Below, one piece after another: positions 17,086 to 25,736 of a DNA stretch of 64,000 nucleotides. The DNA comes from Actinoplanes auranticolor. GTDB lineage: Bacteria > Actinomycetota > Actinomycetes > Mycobacteriales > Micromonosporaceae. The notes beneath the pieces are model-generated. The model saw only the letters and a list, made by a program, of their open reading frames with translations, made no database searches and was not told where the DNA came from. The stretch is from the NCBI RefSeq assembly GCF_018332655.1, contig NZ_BOQL01000021.1, positions 124,001 to 188,000 of the forward strand. The letters are read 5' to 3'. Within the stretch, counting starts at the first letter, position 1, and each line of letters opens with the position of its first letter. Made by a program: the position numbers and the translations under genes.

Positions 17086-17170
17086 AGCCTGCGCGAGCTC
17101 CTCCGCCAGGATCGGCGCGGCTACGTTGCCCGCTGAGCCTCCGCAACCTCCTCCAGCAGGATCGGCGCGG
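17068..17170. repeat. 51-bp imperfect tandem duplication across two convergent gene ends
   Basis: Copy 1 (17068-17118) begins GGCTACGTCGCCCGCTGA, the SDR 3' end. Copy 2 (from 17119) begins GGCTACGTTGCCCGCTGA. Both end with CAGGATCGGCGC. Copy 2 contains the stop and last codons of the minus-strand CMD-like gene (AEAQRAT). Copy 1 still encodes APILAEELAQ on the minus strand, a second version of that protein's tail. Confidence 0.7.
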
Positions 17171-17885
17171 CCGCGGTGACCCCGTGGATGCCGAGCACCG
17201 ACGCGATCTCCATGACCTCCAGGATCTCCCGCGGCGTCGCACCGTGGTCGATCGCGTTCTCGATGTGCAGCTTGAGCCCGCTGACGTACAGGTGCGTCGC
17301 GGCCGTGTCGAATGCGATGTAGATGAACTCCTTCACCTTCGGCTCCAGCGTGCCGGTGCGCCACGGCACCGCCGAGAACTCGGTGTACGCGGCGAACATC
17401 TCCGGATCCAGTTCGAGGATCTCGTCCCAGAAGGCGTGCCAGTAGCCGCGGGTCTCGGTGAAGTCCGCCTTGAGCTGTTCCTGCTGCTCGGTGAGCGGCG
17501 CCGGCCCGGTGCGCAGGCCCTTCTCCTGGAGCACCTCGACCAGGATCGGCACGCCGATGTTCATCGCGTGGATGCCCAGCGTCGCGGAGAGTTCGAGCAC
17601 CTCCATGATCTCCTGCGGGGTGGCGCCCAGCTTCAGGGCGGCCTTGATGTGCTGGCGTACCCCGGGCAGGTACATGTGGGTGGCGTTGGCGTCGATCGCG
17701 ATGTAGATGAACTCCTTCACCTTCGGCTCCAGCACACCGGAACGCCACGGCACGGCGGAGAAGTTCAGGTACGCCTGAAGGAACTCGGGATCGAGCCGCA
17801 GCACCCCCTCCCAGGTGTCGCTCCACGCGCCGCGTACCCGGATGAATTCCTGCTTGATCTCTTCCTGCCGTGCGGTCAGGTTCAT
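17121..17885 (-). CDS. Tandem carboxymuconolactone decarboxylase-like protein
   Basis: 254 residues made of two similar halves of the CMD/AhpD fold. Each half carries PWRxGxLEPKVKEFIYIAxD, then LGATPQEIMEVLELSATLGI or HGATPREILEVMEIASVLGI. Neither half has the CxxC pair of AhpD peroxidases, so thiol peroxidase activity is unlikely. A decarboxylase or hydrolase-like role on a ring-cleavage or lactone product fits better. It is the last gene of the nine-gene operon, and its ATG overlaps the previous stop (ATGA at 17882-17885). Confidence 0.85.
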   Translation of the reverse strand: MNLTARQEEIKQEFIRVRGAWSDTWEGVLRLDPEFLQAYLNFSAVPWRSGVLEPKVKEFIYIAIDANATHMYLPGVRQHIKAALKLGATPQEIMEVLELSATLGIHAMNIGVPILVEVLQEKGLRTGPAPLTEQQEQLKADFTETRGYWHAFWDEILELDPEMFAAYTEFSAVPWRTGTLEPKVKEFIYIAFDTAATHLYVSGLKLHIENAIDHGATPREILEVMEIASVLGIHGVTAAAPILLEEVAEAQRAT

Positions 17886-18754
17886 CGGGTCAGGTCCTTT
17901 CGCAGCCAGTTGACGATTTCGGTGTGGTCGGCGGTGGCTTCCAGCGCCTCGGCGGCCCGCGCCCACAGCTCGGCGGCGGCGTGCCCGAGCGGATCCGGTG
18001 CACCGACCTGGTCGGCGAGCCCGGTGGCGATCCGCATGTCCTTGAGCATCAGCCGCAGCCCGAAGCCGGAGTCGTAGCTGCCGGGCAGGATGAAACTGGG
18101 CCACTTGGTCTCGGTCGAACCGCTGCGCCCGCTGGAGCTGTTGAAGATGGCCAGCATGGTCTCCGGTTCGAGGCCGAAGCGTTCACCGGCCAGGATCGCC
18201 TCGCAGGTGACCAGCAGGTGGGTGGCGGAGAGCAGGTTGTTGAGGGCTTTGACGGCGTGGCCGCTGCCGACCGCGCCGGCCCGGGTGACCGTGCCCAGCT
18301 GGGCCAGGACCGGGCCGATCCGGTCGAGGTCGGCCGGCTCGCCGCCGGCCATGATGGTCAGCTCGCCGGTACGGGCCCGCGCCACGCCACCGGAGACCGG
18401 GGCATCCACCAGGGTGACGCCGCGTTCGGCCAGCTCGGCGGCCAACGCCCGGGTACGCATCGGCTCCGACGAGCTCATGTCGACGACGGTCGTCCCCCGC
18501 TCCACCACGAAACCGGCGTCGCGGACCGTCGCCTCGACGATGGCCGAGGTGGGCAGCATGAGCACGACCACGGACGCGCCACGGACCGCGTCGGCCAGCT
18601 CCGCAGCGGCCGTCCCGCCCAGGTCGGCCAGTGCCTGCCGGGCCGGCTCGGCCAGGTCGTAACCGCGCACGGCGTAGCCCGCCCGGACCAGCCGGGCCGA
18701 CATCGGCGCGCCCATGTTGCCCAGCCCGATGAAGGCGACGGTCTCAGTCATCAC
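17882..18754 (-). CDS. NAD(P)-dependent oxidoreductase, 3-hydroxyisobutyrate dehydrogenase-like
   Basis: 290 residues of the beta-hydroxyacid dehydrogenase family. The N-terminal Rossmann motif is FIGLGNMGAPMSARL. The substrate loop VDAPVSGGVARARTGELTIM and the catalytic-Lys region GSGHAVKALNNLL are intact. It oxidises a 3-hydroxy acid to the semialdehyde or reduces a related carbonyl. It overlaps the cupin gene by 11 bases and the CMD-like gene by 4. A second member of the family lies two genes upstream. Confidence 0.9.
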   Translation of the reverse strand: MMTETVAFIGLGNMGAPMSARLVRAGYAVRGYDLAEPARQALADLGGTAAAELADAVRGASVVVLMLPTSAIVEATVRDAGFVVERGTTVVDMSSSEPMRTRALAAELAERGVTLVDAPVSGGVARARTGELTIMAGGEPADLDRIGPVLAQLGTVTRAGAVGSGHAVKALNNLLSATHLLVTCEAILAGERFGLEPETMLAIFNSSSGRSGSTETKWPSFILPGSYDSGFGLRLMLKDMRIATGLADQVGAPDPLGHAAAELWARAAEALEATADHTEIVNWLRKDLTR

Positions 18755-19112
18755 CGGCCACCTCCTCGGCCCAGCGGGTCTCGCCGAGCGAGATGGCGGT
18801 GTGCGTCATGAACGAGTCCTGGGTGGCGCCGTGCCAGTGCCGTTCGCCGGGCGGCACCCACACGGTGTCGCCGGCCTGGATCACCTGGGGTTTCCCGCCG
18901 GCGGTACAGATCAGCCCGCGCCCGGCGAGCACTTGCAGGATCTGGCCGTTCTCGTGGCTGTGCCAGTAGGTGCGCGCTCCCGGGGCGAAGAACACCGTGG
19001 CGATCGTGGTGCCGTCGGTGGCCGGAAGGACCTGGTCGAACCACGCCTCGCCGGTGACCGTCGCGCGTTGCGCCGACGGGGCCCGCTCGGTGCGGCCGTG
19101 GACGATCTTCAT
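18744..19112 (-). CDS. Cupin domain protein
   Basis: 122 residues, a single small beta-barrel. Metal ligands are visible in the first motif (GARTYWHSHENGQILQVLAG: H, H, Q/E) and the second (VPPGERHWHGA: H). This CGxxRxxHxHE-like arrangement is typical of the 'cupin, quercetin-type/carboxymuconolactone-associated' small enzymes. It overlaps both neighbours (11 and 4 bases), so translation is coupled. It may isomerise or cleave an oxygenated intermediate. Confidence 0.85.
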   Translation of the reverse strand: MKIVHGRTERAPSAQRATVTGEAWFDQVLPATDGTTIATVFFAPGARTYWHSHENGQILQVLAGRGLICTAGGKPQVIQAGDTVWVPPGERHWHGATQDSFMTHTAISLGETRWAEEVAGDD

Positions 19113-20002
19113 GGGGCCTCCTCGGTGTGCAGGCGGACGCCGCCGGACAGGTCCCCGATGGCGTCGACGACGGTGTTGCTGATCTCGTCGGCGTAGCCGA
19201 GCGCACGGGCCAGGCCGAAGCTGGCCAGCGGACCGGCGGAGTTCGGACTGGCCACGCCCAGCCGGGCCACCAGCTCGACGTAGAGGTTCACGTCCTTGAG
19301 CATCAGGGTGTTGGTGAGCCCGCCCTTGAGGTAGTCCCCGTGGATGATCTTCGGGAACCGGTTCAGGGTGGCGAAGTTGACGCCGGAGCTCGCGTTGAGC
19401 ACGGCGAGCAGCACCTCCAGGTCGAGACCGGCCTTCTTGCCGGCCACCATCACCTCGGCCGTGGCCGACAACGCGATCGCGTTGAGGAAGTTGTTCAGCA
19501 GCTTCACCGTGTGCCCGGCACCGCTCGGTCCACAGTGGAAGACGTTGGCGGAGAACAGATCCAGAACCGGGCGGGCCCGGTCGAGCACCTCGGCGTCGCC
19601 GCCCACCATCAGCGTCAGCGCGCCCGTCTCGGCGGCGGCCGCGCCACCGGAGATGCCGGCATCCAGGTACGCCGCACCGCGCTCGGCGAGCAGCCCGTGG
19701 ATGCGCGTGGTCGAGTCCGGCGCGGCCGTGGACAGGTCCACCACGATCTGACCCGGGCGAGCGTGGGCCAGCAGCCCGTCCTCGCCCAGGACCACGGCCT
19801 CGACGATCCGGCTGTCCGGCAGTGATAGCAGCACGATGTCGCTGCCGCCGGTCACCTCGCCGGCCGAGCCCGCCACCTTGGCGCCGGCCGCGGTGACGTT
19901 CTCCGTACGGACGTCGTAGCCCAGCACCTTTTGCCCGGCGCGCACGACGCAGGCGGCCATCCGGCCACCCATGTTGCCCAGGCCGACGAAGCCGATCCGC
20001 AT
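19109..20002 (-). CDS. NAD(P)-dependent oxidoreductase, 3-hydroxyisobutyrate dehydrogenase-like (second copy)
   Basis: 297 residues from the ATG at 20002. FVGLGNMGGRMAACVV binds the cofactor, DAGISGGAAAAETGALTLMV is the substrate loop, and GAGHTVKLLNNFLNAI holds the catalytic Lys. It is paralogous to the enzyme at 17882-18754 but clearly diverged, so the two probably act on different hydroxyacids or as different steps. The preceding gene's stop overlaps the ATG (TGATG); a GTG six bases earlier is possible. Confidence 0.88.
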   Translation of the reverse strand: MRIGFVGLGNMGGRMAACVVRAGQKVLGYDVRTENVTAAGAKVAGSAGEVTGGSDIVLLSLPDSRIVEAVVLGEDGLLAHARPGQIVVDLSTAAPDSTTRIHGLLAERGAAYLDAGISGGAAAAETGALTLMVGGDAEVLDRARPVLDLFSANVFHCGPSGAGHTVKLLNNFLNAIALSATAEVMVAGKKAGLDLEVLLAVLNASSGVNFATLNRFPKIIHGDYLKGGLTNTLMLKDVNLYVELVARLGVASPNSAGPLASFGLARALGYADEISNTVVDAIGDLSGGVRLHTEEAP

Positions 20003-20793
20003 CAGCACCCCTCTCCGATGGTGGCCGCGAGACCGGCCAGGGCGCCGCCGGCCGGGGTGAACCGGCCGAGGGTGTCCGGGTCGTGGCCGCAGACCAGGTG
20101 GTCGGCGGGCATCGCGCGGATCCGTTCGAAGCCCGCGTACATGTCGATCAGGTTGGCGACCTGGGTGAACGGCATGCTCCGGGCCAGTTCCTCGTAGTAG
20201 TGCACGGCGTCCGAGGCGAGCAGGACGACGCCCGCGCTGGTCGGCACGGTGACGATGCTCTGCCCCGGGGTGTGCCCGCCGAGCCGCAGCACGCGGACCC
20301 CGGGGGCGAGCTCCACCTCGTCGGTGAAGGTCCGCAGCCGGCCCTCCCGCTCGGCCTGCCGCAGGTGCTCGATCTCCGCGTCCTCCACCGAGTGGTGCAG
20401 CAGCGTGCGGTCCGCGTACGGGCCGGTCCAGAAGTCGTACTCGGCGGCGGCGATGGTGAGCGGCGACGCGCGGAACAGGTCGAGGTTGCCGATGTGGTCG
20501 TAGTGCGCGTGCGTGACCACGACCGGCGGCCCGGCGGACCGGTCCACGCCGAGGGCGTCGAACGCGGCCGCCGGCTCGATCAGGGTGGTGCGTCTGCGGT
20601 TGGCGCCGCCGGTCGCCGAGAAGCCGGTGTCCACCACGATCGTCCGGTCGGCGTTGCGGACGATCCAGAAGAAGTAGTCCATCGCGATCGGGCCGTCCGG
20701 CTCGCCGTACAGGTGGTGGTTGAGGAAGACGTCGCTGCGCACGGTCTGCCGGGTGCCGTACTTGACGATGGTGACCTGGTAGCGCGCGGTCAT
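20002..20793 (-). CDS. MBL-fold metallo-hydrolase (N-acyl homoserine lactonase-like)
   Basis: 263 residues. The zinc motif HAHYDHIG (HxHxDH), an upstream DTGFSATGG and the later GHTPGQS and SDAVHYY ligands are intact. The family includes lactonases, which fits a pathway with a Baeyer-Villiger-like oxygenase. The start ATG (20793) overlaps the stop of the DUF6282 gene by four bases. The open frame continues upstream but only as a shadow of that gene. Confidence 0.88.
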   Translation of the reverse strand: MTARYQVTIVKYGTRQTVRSDVFLNHHLYGEPDGPIAMDYFFWIVRNADRTIVVDTGFSATGGANRRRTTLIEPAAAFDALGVDRSAGPPVVVTHAHYDHIGNLDLFRASPLTIAAAEYDFWTGPYADRTLLHHSVEDAEIEHLRQAEREGRLRTFTDEVELAPGVRVLRLGGHTPGQSIVTVPTSAGVVLLASDAVHYYEELARSMPFTQVANLIDMYAGFERIRAMPADHLVCGHDPDTLGRFTPAGGALAGLAATIGEGC

Positions 20794-21731
20794 GGCAGGA
20801 GCAGTCGCCCGGCGTTCACCCCGACCAGCCGCCGGATGTCGTCCTCGGCCAGGCCCGCGTCGAGCAGCCCGCGGGCGGCCCGGCGGAACAGCGTCACCGG
20901 CAGCGGGTTGGTCTTCTGGCCCGAGTCCGAGGACAGGATGGTCCGTTCGACACCGACCTCCTTGATGAAGGTCAGCAGCTCGTCCAGGTCGCGCCGGCGC
21001 TCCGGGCGGCCGAAGTACATGACGATGCAGTGCTCGATGGTGACCCCCTGCCGGGCCCAGGCCACCGCCTGCTCCACGGACGCCCCGACCACGAAGATGG
21101 GGTGGTTGACCACGATCCGGCTCACCCCGGCCTCGAGCGCGGCGCCGATCAGCGCCTGGGACTCCTCGACGCCCAGGTGGCCGCAGGTCAGCACGGCGTC
21201 CTCGGCGGCGATCACCGACAGGATGTCGCGGACCTCCGGGAGCACGGCACCCCGGTCGTCGACGATCGAGATGATCTCGTTGGGCCGCAGCTCCACCTCC
21301 GACGTGGGGAAGCCCGTGTCGTGGTGCTCGTGGTGCCGGACGTGGGCGGCGGACGACAGCGTCGGGAACCACACCATCCGCCCGCCCATCCGCAGCGCCA
21401 GCTCCACGGCGTACGGGTTGAGCCCGCCCACCGTCCGGTTGAGCGCGACCCCGCCGTAGACCTCGGTCGACACCTCGGCCAGCCCGGCCGAGCGCAGCGC
21501 CAGGATGTCGGTGACCATGCTGTGGTGGTGCGACTTCGCCACGATGGCCCGGAAGCCCGCGCTCGCGGCGTCGCGCGCCGCGTCGAGAATGCTCATCCGC
21601 CGCGGGAACGGGCTCGGCCCGGGGTGCTGGTGCAGGTCCACCGCCCCGACCAGCAGGCTGTCGGCCTGCTCATCCGGCACTTTGCGGTCCTCGTCGGCGT
21701 CGCGGTCGAAGCCGTAGTCGACTGTCATCAT
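20790..21731 (-). CDS. DUF6282-like amidohydrolase-superfamily protein
   Basis: 313 residues. VDLHQHPGPSPFPRRM provides the metal-binding HxH near the N-terminus. AKSHHHSM, HLGVEES and a final SSDSGQ supply the other ligands expected for a TIM-barrel metal-dependent hydrolase. The family is poorly characterised. A related copy lies at 35108-36040, again next to an MBL-fold and a CMD-like gene, so the trio appears twice in this island. The start MMTVDYG is 17 bases after the ABC ATPase stop. Confidence 0.82.
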   Translation of the reverse strand: MMTVDYGFDRDADEDRKVPDEQADSLLVGAVDLHQHPGPSPFPRRMSILDAARDAASAGFRAIVAKSHHHSMVTDILALRSAGLAEVSTEVYGGVALNRTVGGLNPYAVELALRMGGRMVWFPTLSSAAHVRHHEHHDTGFPTSEVELRPNEIISIVDDRGAVLPEVRDILSVIAAEDAVLTCGHLGVEESQALIGAALEAGVSRIVVNHPIFVVGASVEQAVAWARQGVTIEHCIVMYFGRPERRRDLDELLTFIKEVGVERTILSSDSGQKTNPLPVTLFRRAARGLLDAGLAEDDIRRLVGVNAGRLLLP

Positions 21732-21747
21732 GGGGCTTTCCTCACCG

Positions 21748-22839
21748 TCACTGGGAAACCAGGACTTGGTCTTCGGGCTGCCAGTGGGCGATGACCCGGG
21801 TGCCCGGGCCGTCCGCCGCCGGCACGCCGACGGGCAGTACCGCACAGCCGACCGAGTCGTCGTCGAAGGCGAGCTCGATGCGGTAGTACGTGCCGTAGAA
21901 GGAGACATCGGTGACCGTGGCGGAAGCGGCGTTGCTCCCGGCCGGCACCGATTCCTCGTCGGAGGCGACGCGCATGCGTTCCGGCCGCACGATCAGCGCC
22001 TGCTGCTCGCTGCCGTCGCCCGGCTCGCGCACGGTCCACTTGCGGTCGTGCCACTCGTAGACGTCGGCCGAGCGGTATCGCCCGGCGAAGACGTTGGACT
22101 CGCCGAGGAACCGGGCGACGAACTGGGTGGTGGGCCGGTGATAGAGCTCGGCCGGCGTACCGACGGCGACGATCCGGCCGCGGTCGAAGATGGCGATCCG
22201 GTCCGAGAGGGTCATCGCCTCGTCCTGGTCGTGCGTGACGAAGACGAAGGTCAGCCCCAGCTCGTCGTGCAGGCGCTTGATCTCGCGCTGCAGCGACTGG
22301 CGCAGCTTGCGGTCGAGCGCGCTCAGCGGCTCGTCGAGCAGCAGCACGCCGGGGGAGAAGACCACCGCACGGGCCAGGGCGACGCGCTGCTGCTGCCCGC
22401 CGGAGAGCTCGTGCGGGCGCCGGTTGCCCATCCCGCCCAGGTCGACCAGCTCCAGCGCGTCGCCGACCAGCTTCGCCGTCGCCGCGGCCGGCACCTTCCG
22501 CTCACGCAACGGGAACGCCACGTTCTGCGCCACGGTGAGGTGCGGGAACAGCGCGTAGTTCTGGAACACCATGCCGAAGTTGCGCTTGTGCGCCGGCGTA
22601 CGGGAGATGTCGGCGCCGTTGAGCTCGATGCGCCCGGAGGTCGGCTCGGTGAAACCGACGATCATGTTGAGCGTGGTCGTCTTGCCCGAGCCGCTCGGGC
22701 CCAGCAATGTGATGAACTCACCGGGCTTGATATCGAGGTTGATGTGGTCGACGGCGGGCGGCTCGGCCGTGCCGTACCGCTTGCTGAGGTCGACCAGCTC
22801 GACCCGGGCGCCGCTGGCGCCGATCGCGGGGTTGCTCAT
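21748..22839 (-). CDS. ABC transporter ATP-binding protein (spermidine/putrescine type)
   Basis: 363 residues. Walker A GPSGSGKTT, signature LSGGQQQRVALARA, Walker B VLLLDEPLSALD and switch His in FVTHDQDEA are all present. A C-terminal TOBE-like domain (IVRPERMRVASDEE) follows. It energises the importer encoded by the two upstream genes. Overlap with the permease stop (ATGA) shows an operon. Substrate cannot be read from the ATPase, though the family takes up polyamines, thiamine-type cations or organic acids. Confidence 0.93.
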   Translation of the reverse strand: MSNPAIGASGARVELVDLSKRYGTAEPPAVDHINLDIKPGEFITLLGPSGSGKTTTLNMIVGFTEPTSGRIELNGADISRTPAHKRNFGMVFQNYALFPHLTVAQNVAFPLRERKVPAAATAKLVGDALELVDLGGMGNRRPHELSGGQQQRVALARAVVFSPGVLLLDEPLSALDRKLRQSLQREIKRLHDELGLTFVFVTHDQDEAMTLSDRIAIFDRGRIVAVGTPAELYHRPTTQFVARFLGESNVFAGRYRSADVYEWHDRKWTVREPGDGSEQQALIVRPERMRVASDEESVPAGSNAASATVTDVSFYGTYYRIELAFDDDSVGCAVLPVGVPAADGPGTRVIAHWQPEDQVLVSQ

Positions 22840-24551
22840 CGGGTGCCTTTCTTTCCGCGCCGCGCGCCGACGACCTGGGCGAGCAGGATGGGAACGCTGA
22901 CCAGCACGACCATGAGGCTCGAGGCCGCGGAGATGGTCGGGTCGATCTGGACGGTGATGCTGTTGAACATCTGTACCGGCAGCGTGATCGCCCCGGGCGC
23001 CTGCAGGAACAGGGCGATGACGACCTCGTCGAGCGAGGTGACGAAGGCCAGCACGGCGCCGGAGAGGATGCCGGGCAGGACCAGGGGGAGGGTCACCCGC
23101 CGGAACGCCGACAGCGGGCTCGCCCCCAGGCTCGCCGCCACCGCGGGCAGCCGGCCGTCCATGCCCTGCAGCCGCGCGGTCACCGCGATCACCACGAACG
23201 GCAGCGCCATCGCGGTGTGGGCCAGGATGATGCCGATCAGCGTCCCGTTCAGGCCGAGCTGCAGGAACGCGGAGAAGACGACCAGTGCCACCAGGATGTG
23301 CGGGACGATCATCGGTGAGAGCAGGAAACCGTTGACCGGGCCGCGCCACCGGGGACGCAGCCGGGCCAGGCCGAAGGCGGCCATCGTGCCGAGCACGGTC
23401 GCGATCACCGCGGTGTAGATGCCGACCTGCAGGGTGTTAAGGATCGCGGCGGTCCACTCCGGCGAGGTGAACAGGTTCTCGTACCAGCGCAGCGACCAGG
23501 TGTCGGGCGGGAAGCGGAAGGTCTCCGACGACGAGAAGCTCATCGGGATGACCACCAGGGTCGGCGCGACCAGGATGATCGCGACGATCGTGGTGTGCAC
23601 CTTGAGCCAGGGCCGTACGGGTGCCGAGCTGTCCGCGGTCCCGCCGGTGCGGCGCGGCTGACCGCCGGCCGCGGTGACGGCGACGTTCTGGCCGGCCAGC
23701 CGGCGGCTGAGGGCGAGCACGACCAGGGTGACGACGAGCAGGAACATGCCCATCGCGCCGGCGCCGCCGAAGTCCAGCAGCTCCCGGGCGCGCACGTTGA
23801 TGACCTGGGCGATCATCGCGCTGCGGGTCGAGCCGAGCAGCGCCGGAGTGACGTAGAAACCCAGGGCCAGCACGAAGACCAGCGACATGCCGGCGACCAC
23901 CCCGGGGGCGGACAGCGGCAGGTAGATGCGGCGGAACGCCCGCGAGCGGGGCGCGCCCAGGCTCTGCCCGGCCGCGACCAGGCGGCCGTCGATCTGTGAC
24001 ATCGCGCTGTACATCGGCAGTACCAGGAACGGCAGCAGCACCTGGGTCATCGAGATGCCGACGGCGATCGGGGTGCCGAGCAGCCGTACGTCGCCGAGCC
24101 CCACCGGCGTGAGAATCTTCTGCACGACGCCGCCGTCCTGCAGCAGCACCAGCCAGGCGAAGTTGCGGGCCAGCATGCTCGTCCAGAACGGGATCAGCAC
24201 GATGGTGACCAGCAGGGCGCGCATGGTGGGGCCGGCCAGGGTCATCGCGTACGCGTACGGGTAGGCCAGCAGCGCCCCGATCACCGAGACGATGAGCGCG
24301 ATGACCAGCGTGCGGCCCAGGACCCGGATGGTGTACCCGTCGGTGAACAGCGACGCGTAGTTGCCCAGGCCGGTCTCCGGTTCGGTGAAGCTGTCCACCA
24401 CCAGGCCGGCCAGCGGCAGGACGAACAGGACCACCAGCGCGAGCAGGGCCGGCGCCAGGAACAGCCAGCCGGACGGGCGTTTCCTCGCCGTCCGGGCCGG
24501 GCCGGGGCGCCCGGTCGCGGGCGCCTCCGGCGTGGCGGTCGAGACGGCCAT
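22836..24551 (-). CDS. Fused two-domain ABC transporter permease (PotB-PotC type)
   Basis: 571 residues. Two complete binding-protein-dependent permease units are joined in one chain. Unit 1 is about residues 25-290, with EAA-loop AAGQSLGAPRSRAFRRIYLP. Unit 2 is about 315-560, with VAASLGASPLSAFRRVTLP. A linker rich in Gly, Pro and Arg separates them. Usually these are separate potB/potC-like genes. The start ATG lies 2 bases after the binding-protein stop. Confidence 0.9.
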   Translation of the reverse strand: MAVSTATPEAPATGRPGPARTARKRPSGWLFLAPALLALVVLFVLPLAGLVVDSFTEPETGLGNYASLFTDGYTIRVLGRTLVIALIVSVIGALLAYPYAYAMTLAGPTMRALLVTIVLIPFWTSMLARNFAWLVLLQDGGVVQKILTPVGLGDVRLLGTPIAVGISMTQVLLPFLVLPMYSAMSQIDGRLVAAGQSLGAPRSRAFRRIYLPLSAPGVVAGMSLVFVLALGFYVTPALLGSTRSAMIAQVINVRARELLDFGGAGAMGMFLLVVTLVVLALSRRLAGQNVAVTAAGGQPRRTGGTADSSAPVRPWLKVHTTIVAIILVAPTLVVIPMSFSSSETFRFPPDTWSLRWYENLFTSPEWTAAILNTLQVGIYTAVIATVLGTMAAFGLARLRPRWRGPVNGFLLSPMIVPHILVALVVFSAFLQLGLNGTLIGIILAHTAMALPFVVIAVTARLQGMDGRLPAVAASLGASPLSAFRRVTLPLVLPGILSGAVLAFVTSLDEVVIALFLQAPGAITLPVQMFNSITVQIDPTISAASSLMVVLVSVPILLAQVVGARRGKKGTR

Positions 24552-24553
24552 CC

Positions 24554-25609
24554 TCAGCCGACCTTCCAGCTCGTCCAGCGCTTGACCAGCGCGTCGGTGT
24601 TCTCGATCCACCACTTCTTGTCCTGCTCGAGGGTGCGGCCGCGCTCGGGCAGGAAGGCGTTGAACTTCTTCTGCTGCTCGGTGTAGCCGACCGAGTTGAG
24701 ATCGACGTCGGGTCGCGCCGGTGCGGTGCCGGTCAGCTTGGCGTAGGCGATGGACTGGGCCGGCTCGGTGACGAACGCGAGCATCTGCTGGGCCAGCGCC
24801 TTGTGCGGCGCGCCCTTGGGGATGACCAGGGCACCGATGTCAGTGGTGTTGAAATCCCAGACCGGCACCAGGTTCGCGCCGCTCTGCGCCGATACGATCG
24901 TGCGGGCGGTCACGGTGAGCACCATGCTGGCCTGCTTGTCGACCATCATCTGCTGGATCGCGCCGTAGCTGGGCGCGAAGACCAGCGAGTCCTTGATCGT
25001 GTCGATCTTCTTGAAGGCCCGGTCCAGGTCGATCGGGTAGACCTGCTCCGGCGCCACCCCGTCGGCGACCAGGGCGGCCTCGAACAGTCCGGCCTTCGGG
25101 TAGTCGTAGATGACCCGCTTGCCGGGGAAGCGCTTGACGTCGAAGAAGTCCTTGATGGTGGTGGGCTTCTCGCCGGGGTAGAGGTCGGCGTTGTAGCTGA
25201 AGATGTTGGCGTAGCGATAGGTCGGCACGAAGCAGTCGCCGGTGGTGCCCGGGGGGAACTTGCTGCGGTCCAGGGCCGGGTCGTCCAGCTTCTCGAACAG
25301 CTCACCGCAGTAGGCGCCGGCGTAGATCCAGCTCATGTTGGCCAGGTCCCAGATGGTCTTGCCGGCTTTGACCATCGTGCGGACCTGGGCCTGCTCGGCC
25401 GGGCTGATGTTGGTGAACTTGGTCCCGGTCTTGGTGGTGAACGGCTCCTGGAGCGCCTTCTTCTCGTCCTCCTGGAACTGGCCGCCGGTGCTGGCCCAGG
25501 TCAGTGCCTTCTCGTCGGCGCCACCGCCGCCGGAGTCCCCGCCCACACCGCAGGAGGAGATCAGCAGGGCGCCGAGCGCTATCGTCGTGAGAAATCGATA
25601 TGTCTTCAT
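24554..25609 (-). CDS. ABC transporter substrate-binding lipoprotein (PotD-like)
   Basis: 351 residues. A lipoprotein signal ending LLISSC with Cys20 as the lipid site is followed by a Gly/Ser tether. The rest is a periplasmic-binding fold of the spermidine/putrescine class (LTWASTGGQFQEDEKKALQE; FKKIDTIKDSLVFAPSYGAI). It binds the imported substrate outside the membrane. It is the first gene of the nine-gene operon, which suggests that uptake and breakdown of one compound are linked. The polyamine-site Asp/Glu pattern is not clearly conserved. Confidence 0.9.
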   Translation of the reverse strand: MKTYRFLTTIALGALLISSCGVGGDSGGGGADEKALTWASTGGQFQEDEKKALQEPFTTKTGTKFTNISPAEQAQVRTMVKAGKTIWDLANMSWIYAGAYCGELFEKLDDPALDRSKFPPGTTGDCFVPTYRYANIFSYNADLYPGEKPTTIKDFFDVKRFPGKRVIYDYPKAGLFEAALVADGVAPEQVYPIDLDRAFKKIDTIKDSLVFAPSYGAIQQMMVDKQASMVLTVTARTIVSAQSGANLVPVWDFNTTDIGALVIPKGAPHKALAQQMLAFVTEPAQSIAYAKLTGTAPARPDVDLNSVGYTEQQKKFNAFLPERGRTLEQDKKWWIENTDALVKRWTSWKVG

Positions 25610-25629
25610 GGGTATCGCCTTTTCTCGAT

Positions 25630-25653
25630 GCGGGAACCGTCACCTGTTCCCGC
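25630..25653. promoter_or_regulatory. Inverted repeat before the ABC operon
   Basis: GCGGGAAC and GTTCCCGC form perfect 8-bp arms with an 8-base centre, 21 bases upstream of the binding-protein start and 84 after the IclR stop. It could be the operator for the nine-gene operon or a terminator for the IclR gene. The position close to the start favours the operator. Confidence 0.45.
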
Positions 25654-25736
25654 GCACGATGAATCTGGGACGGCGCTCCCCGCGGGTGCCGTTGAGGTGG
25701 TGCCCGGCGCCGGCCGGGGCGCTCGGACCGCGCCGG

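Noticed and set aside
15910..17120. Minus-strand open frame read in the CMD-like region and across the SDR
   Set aside because: It is a different frame from the real CMD-like gene, and the sequence beyond is antisense to the SDR. Only the short duplicated tail is meaningful.
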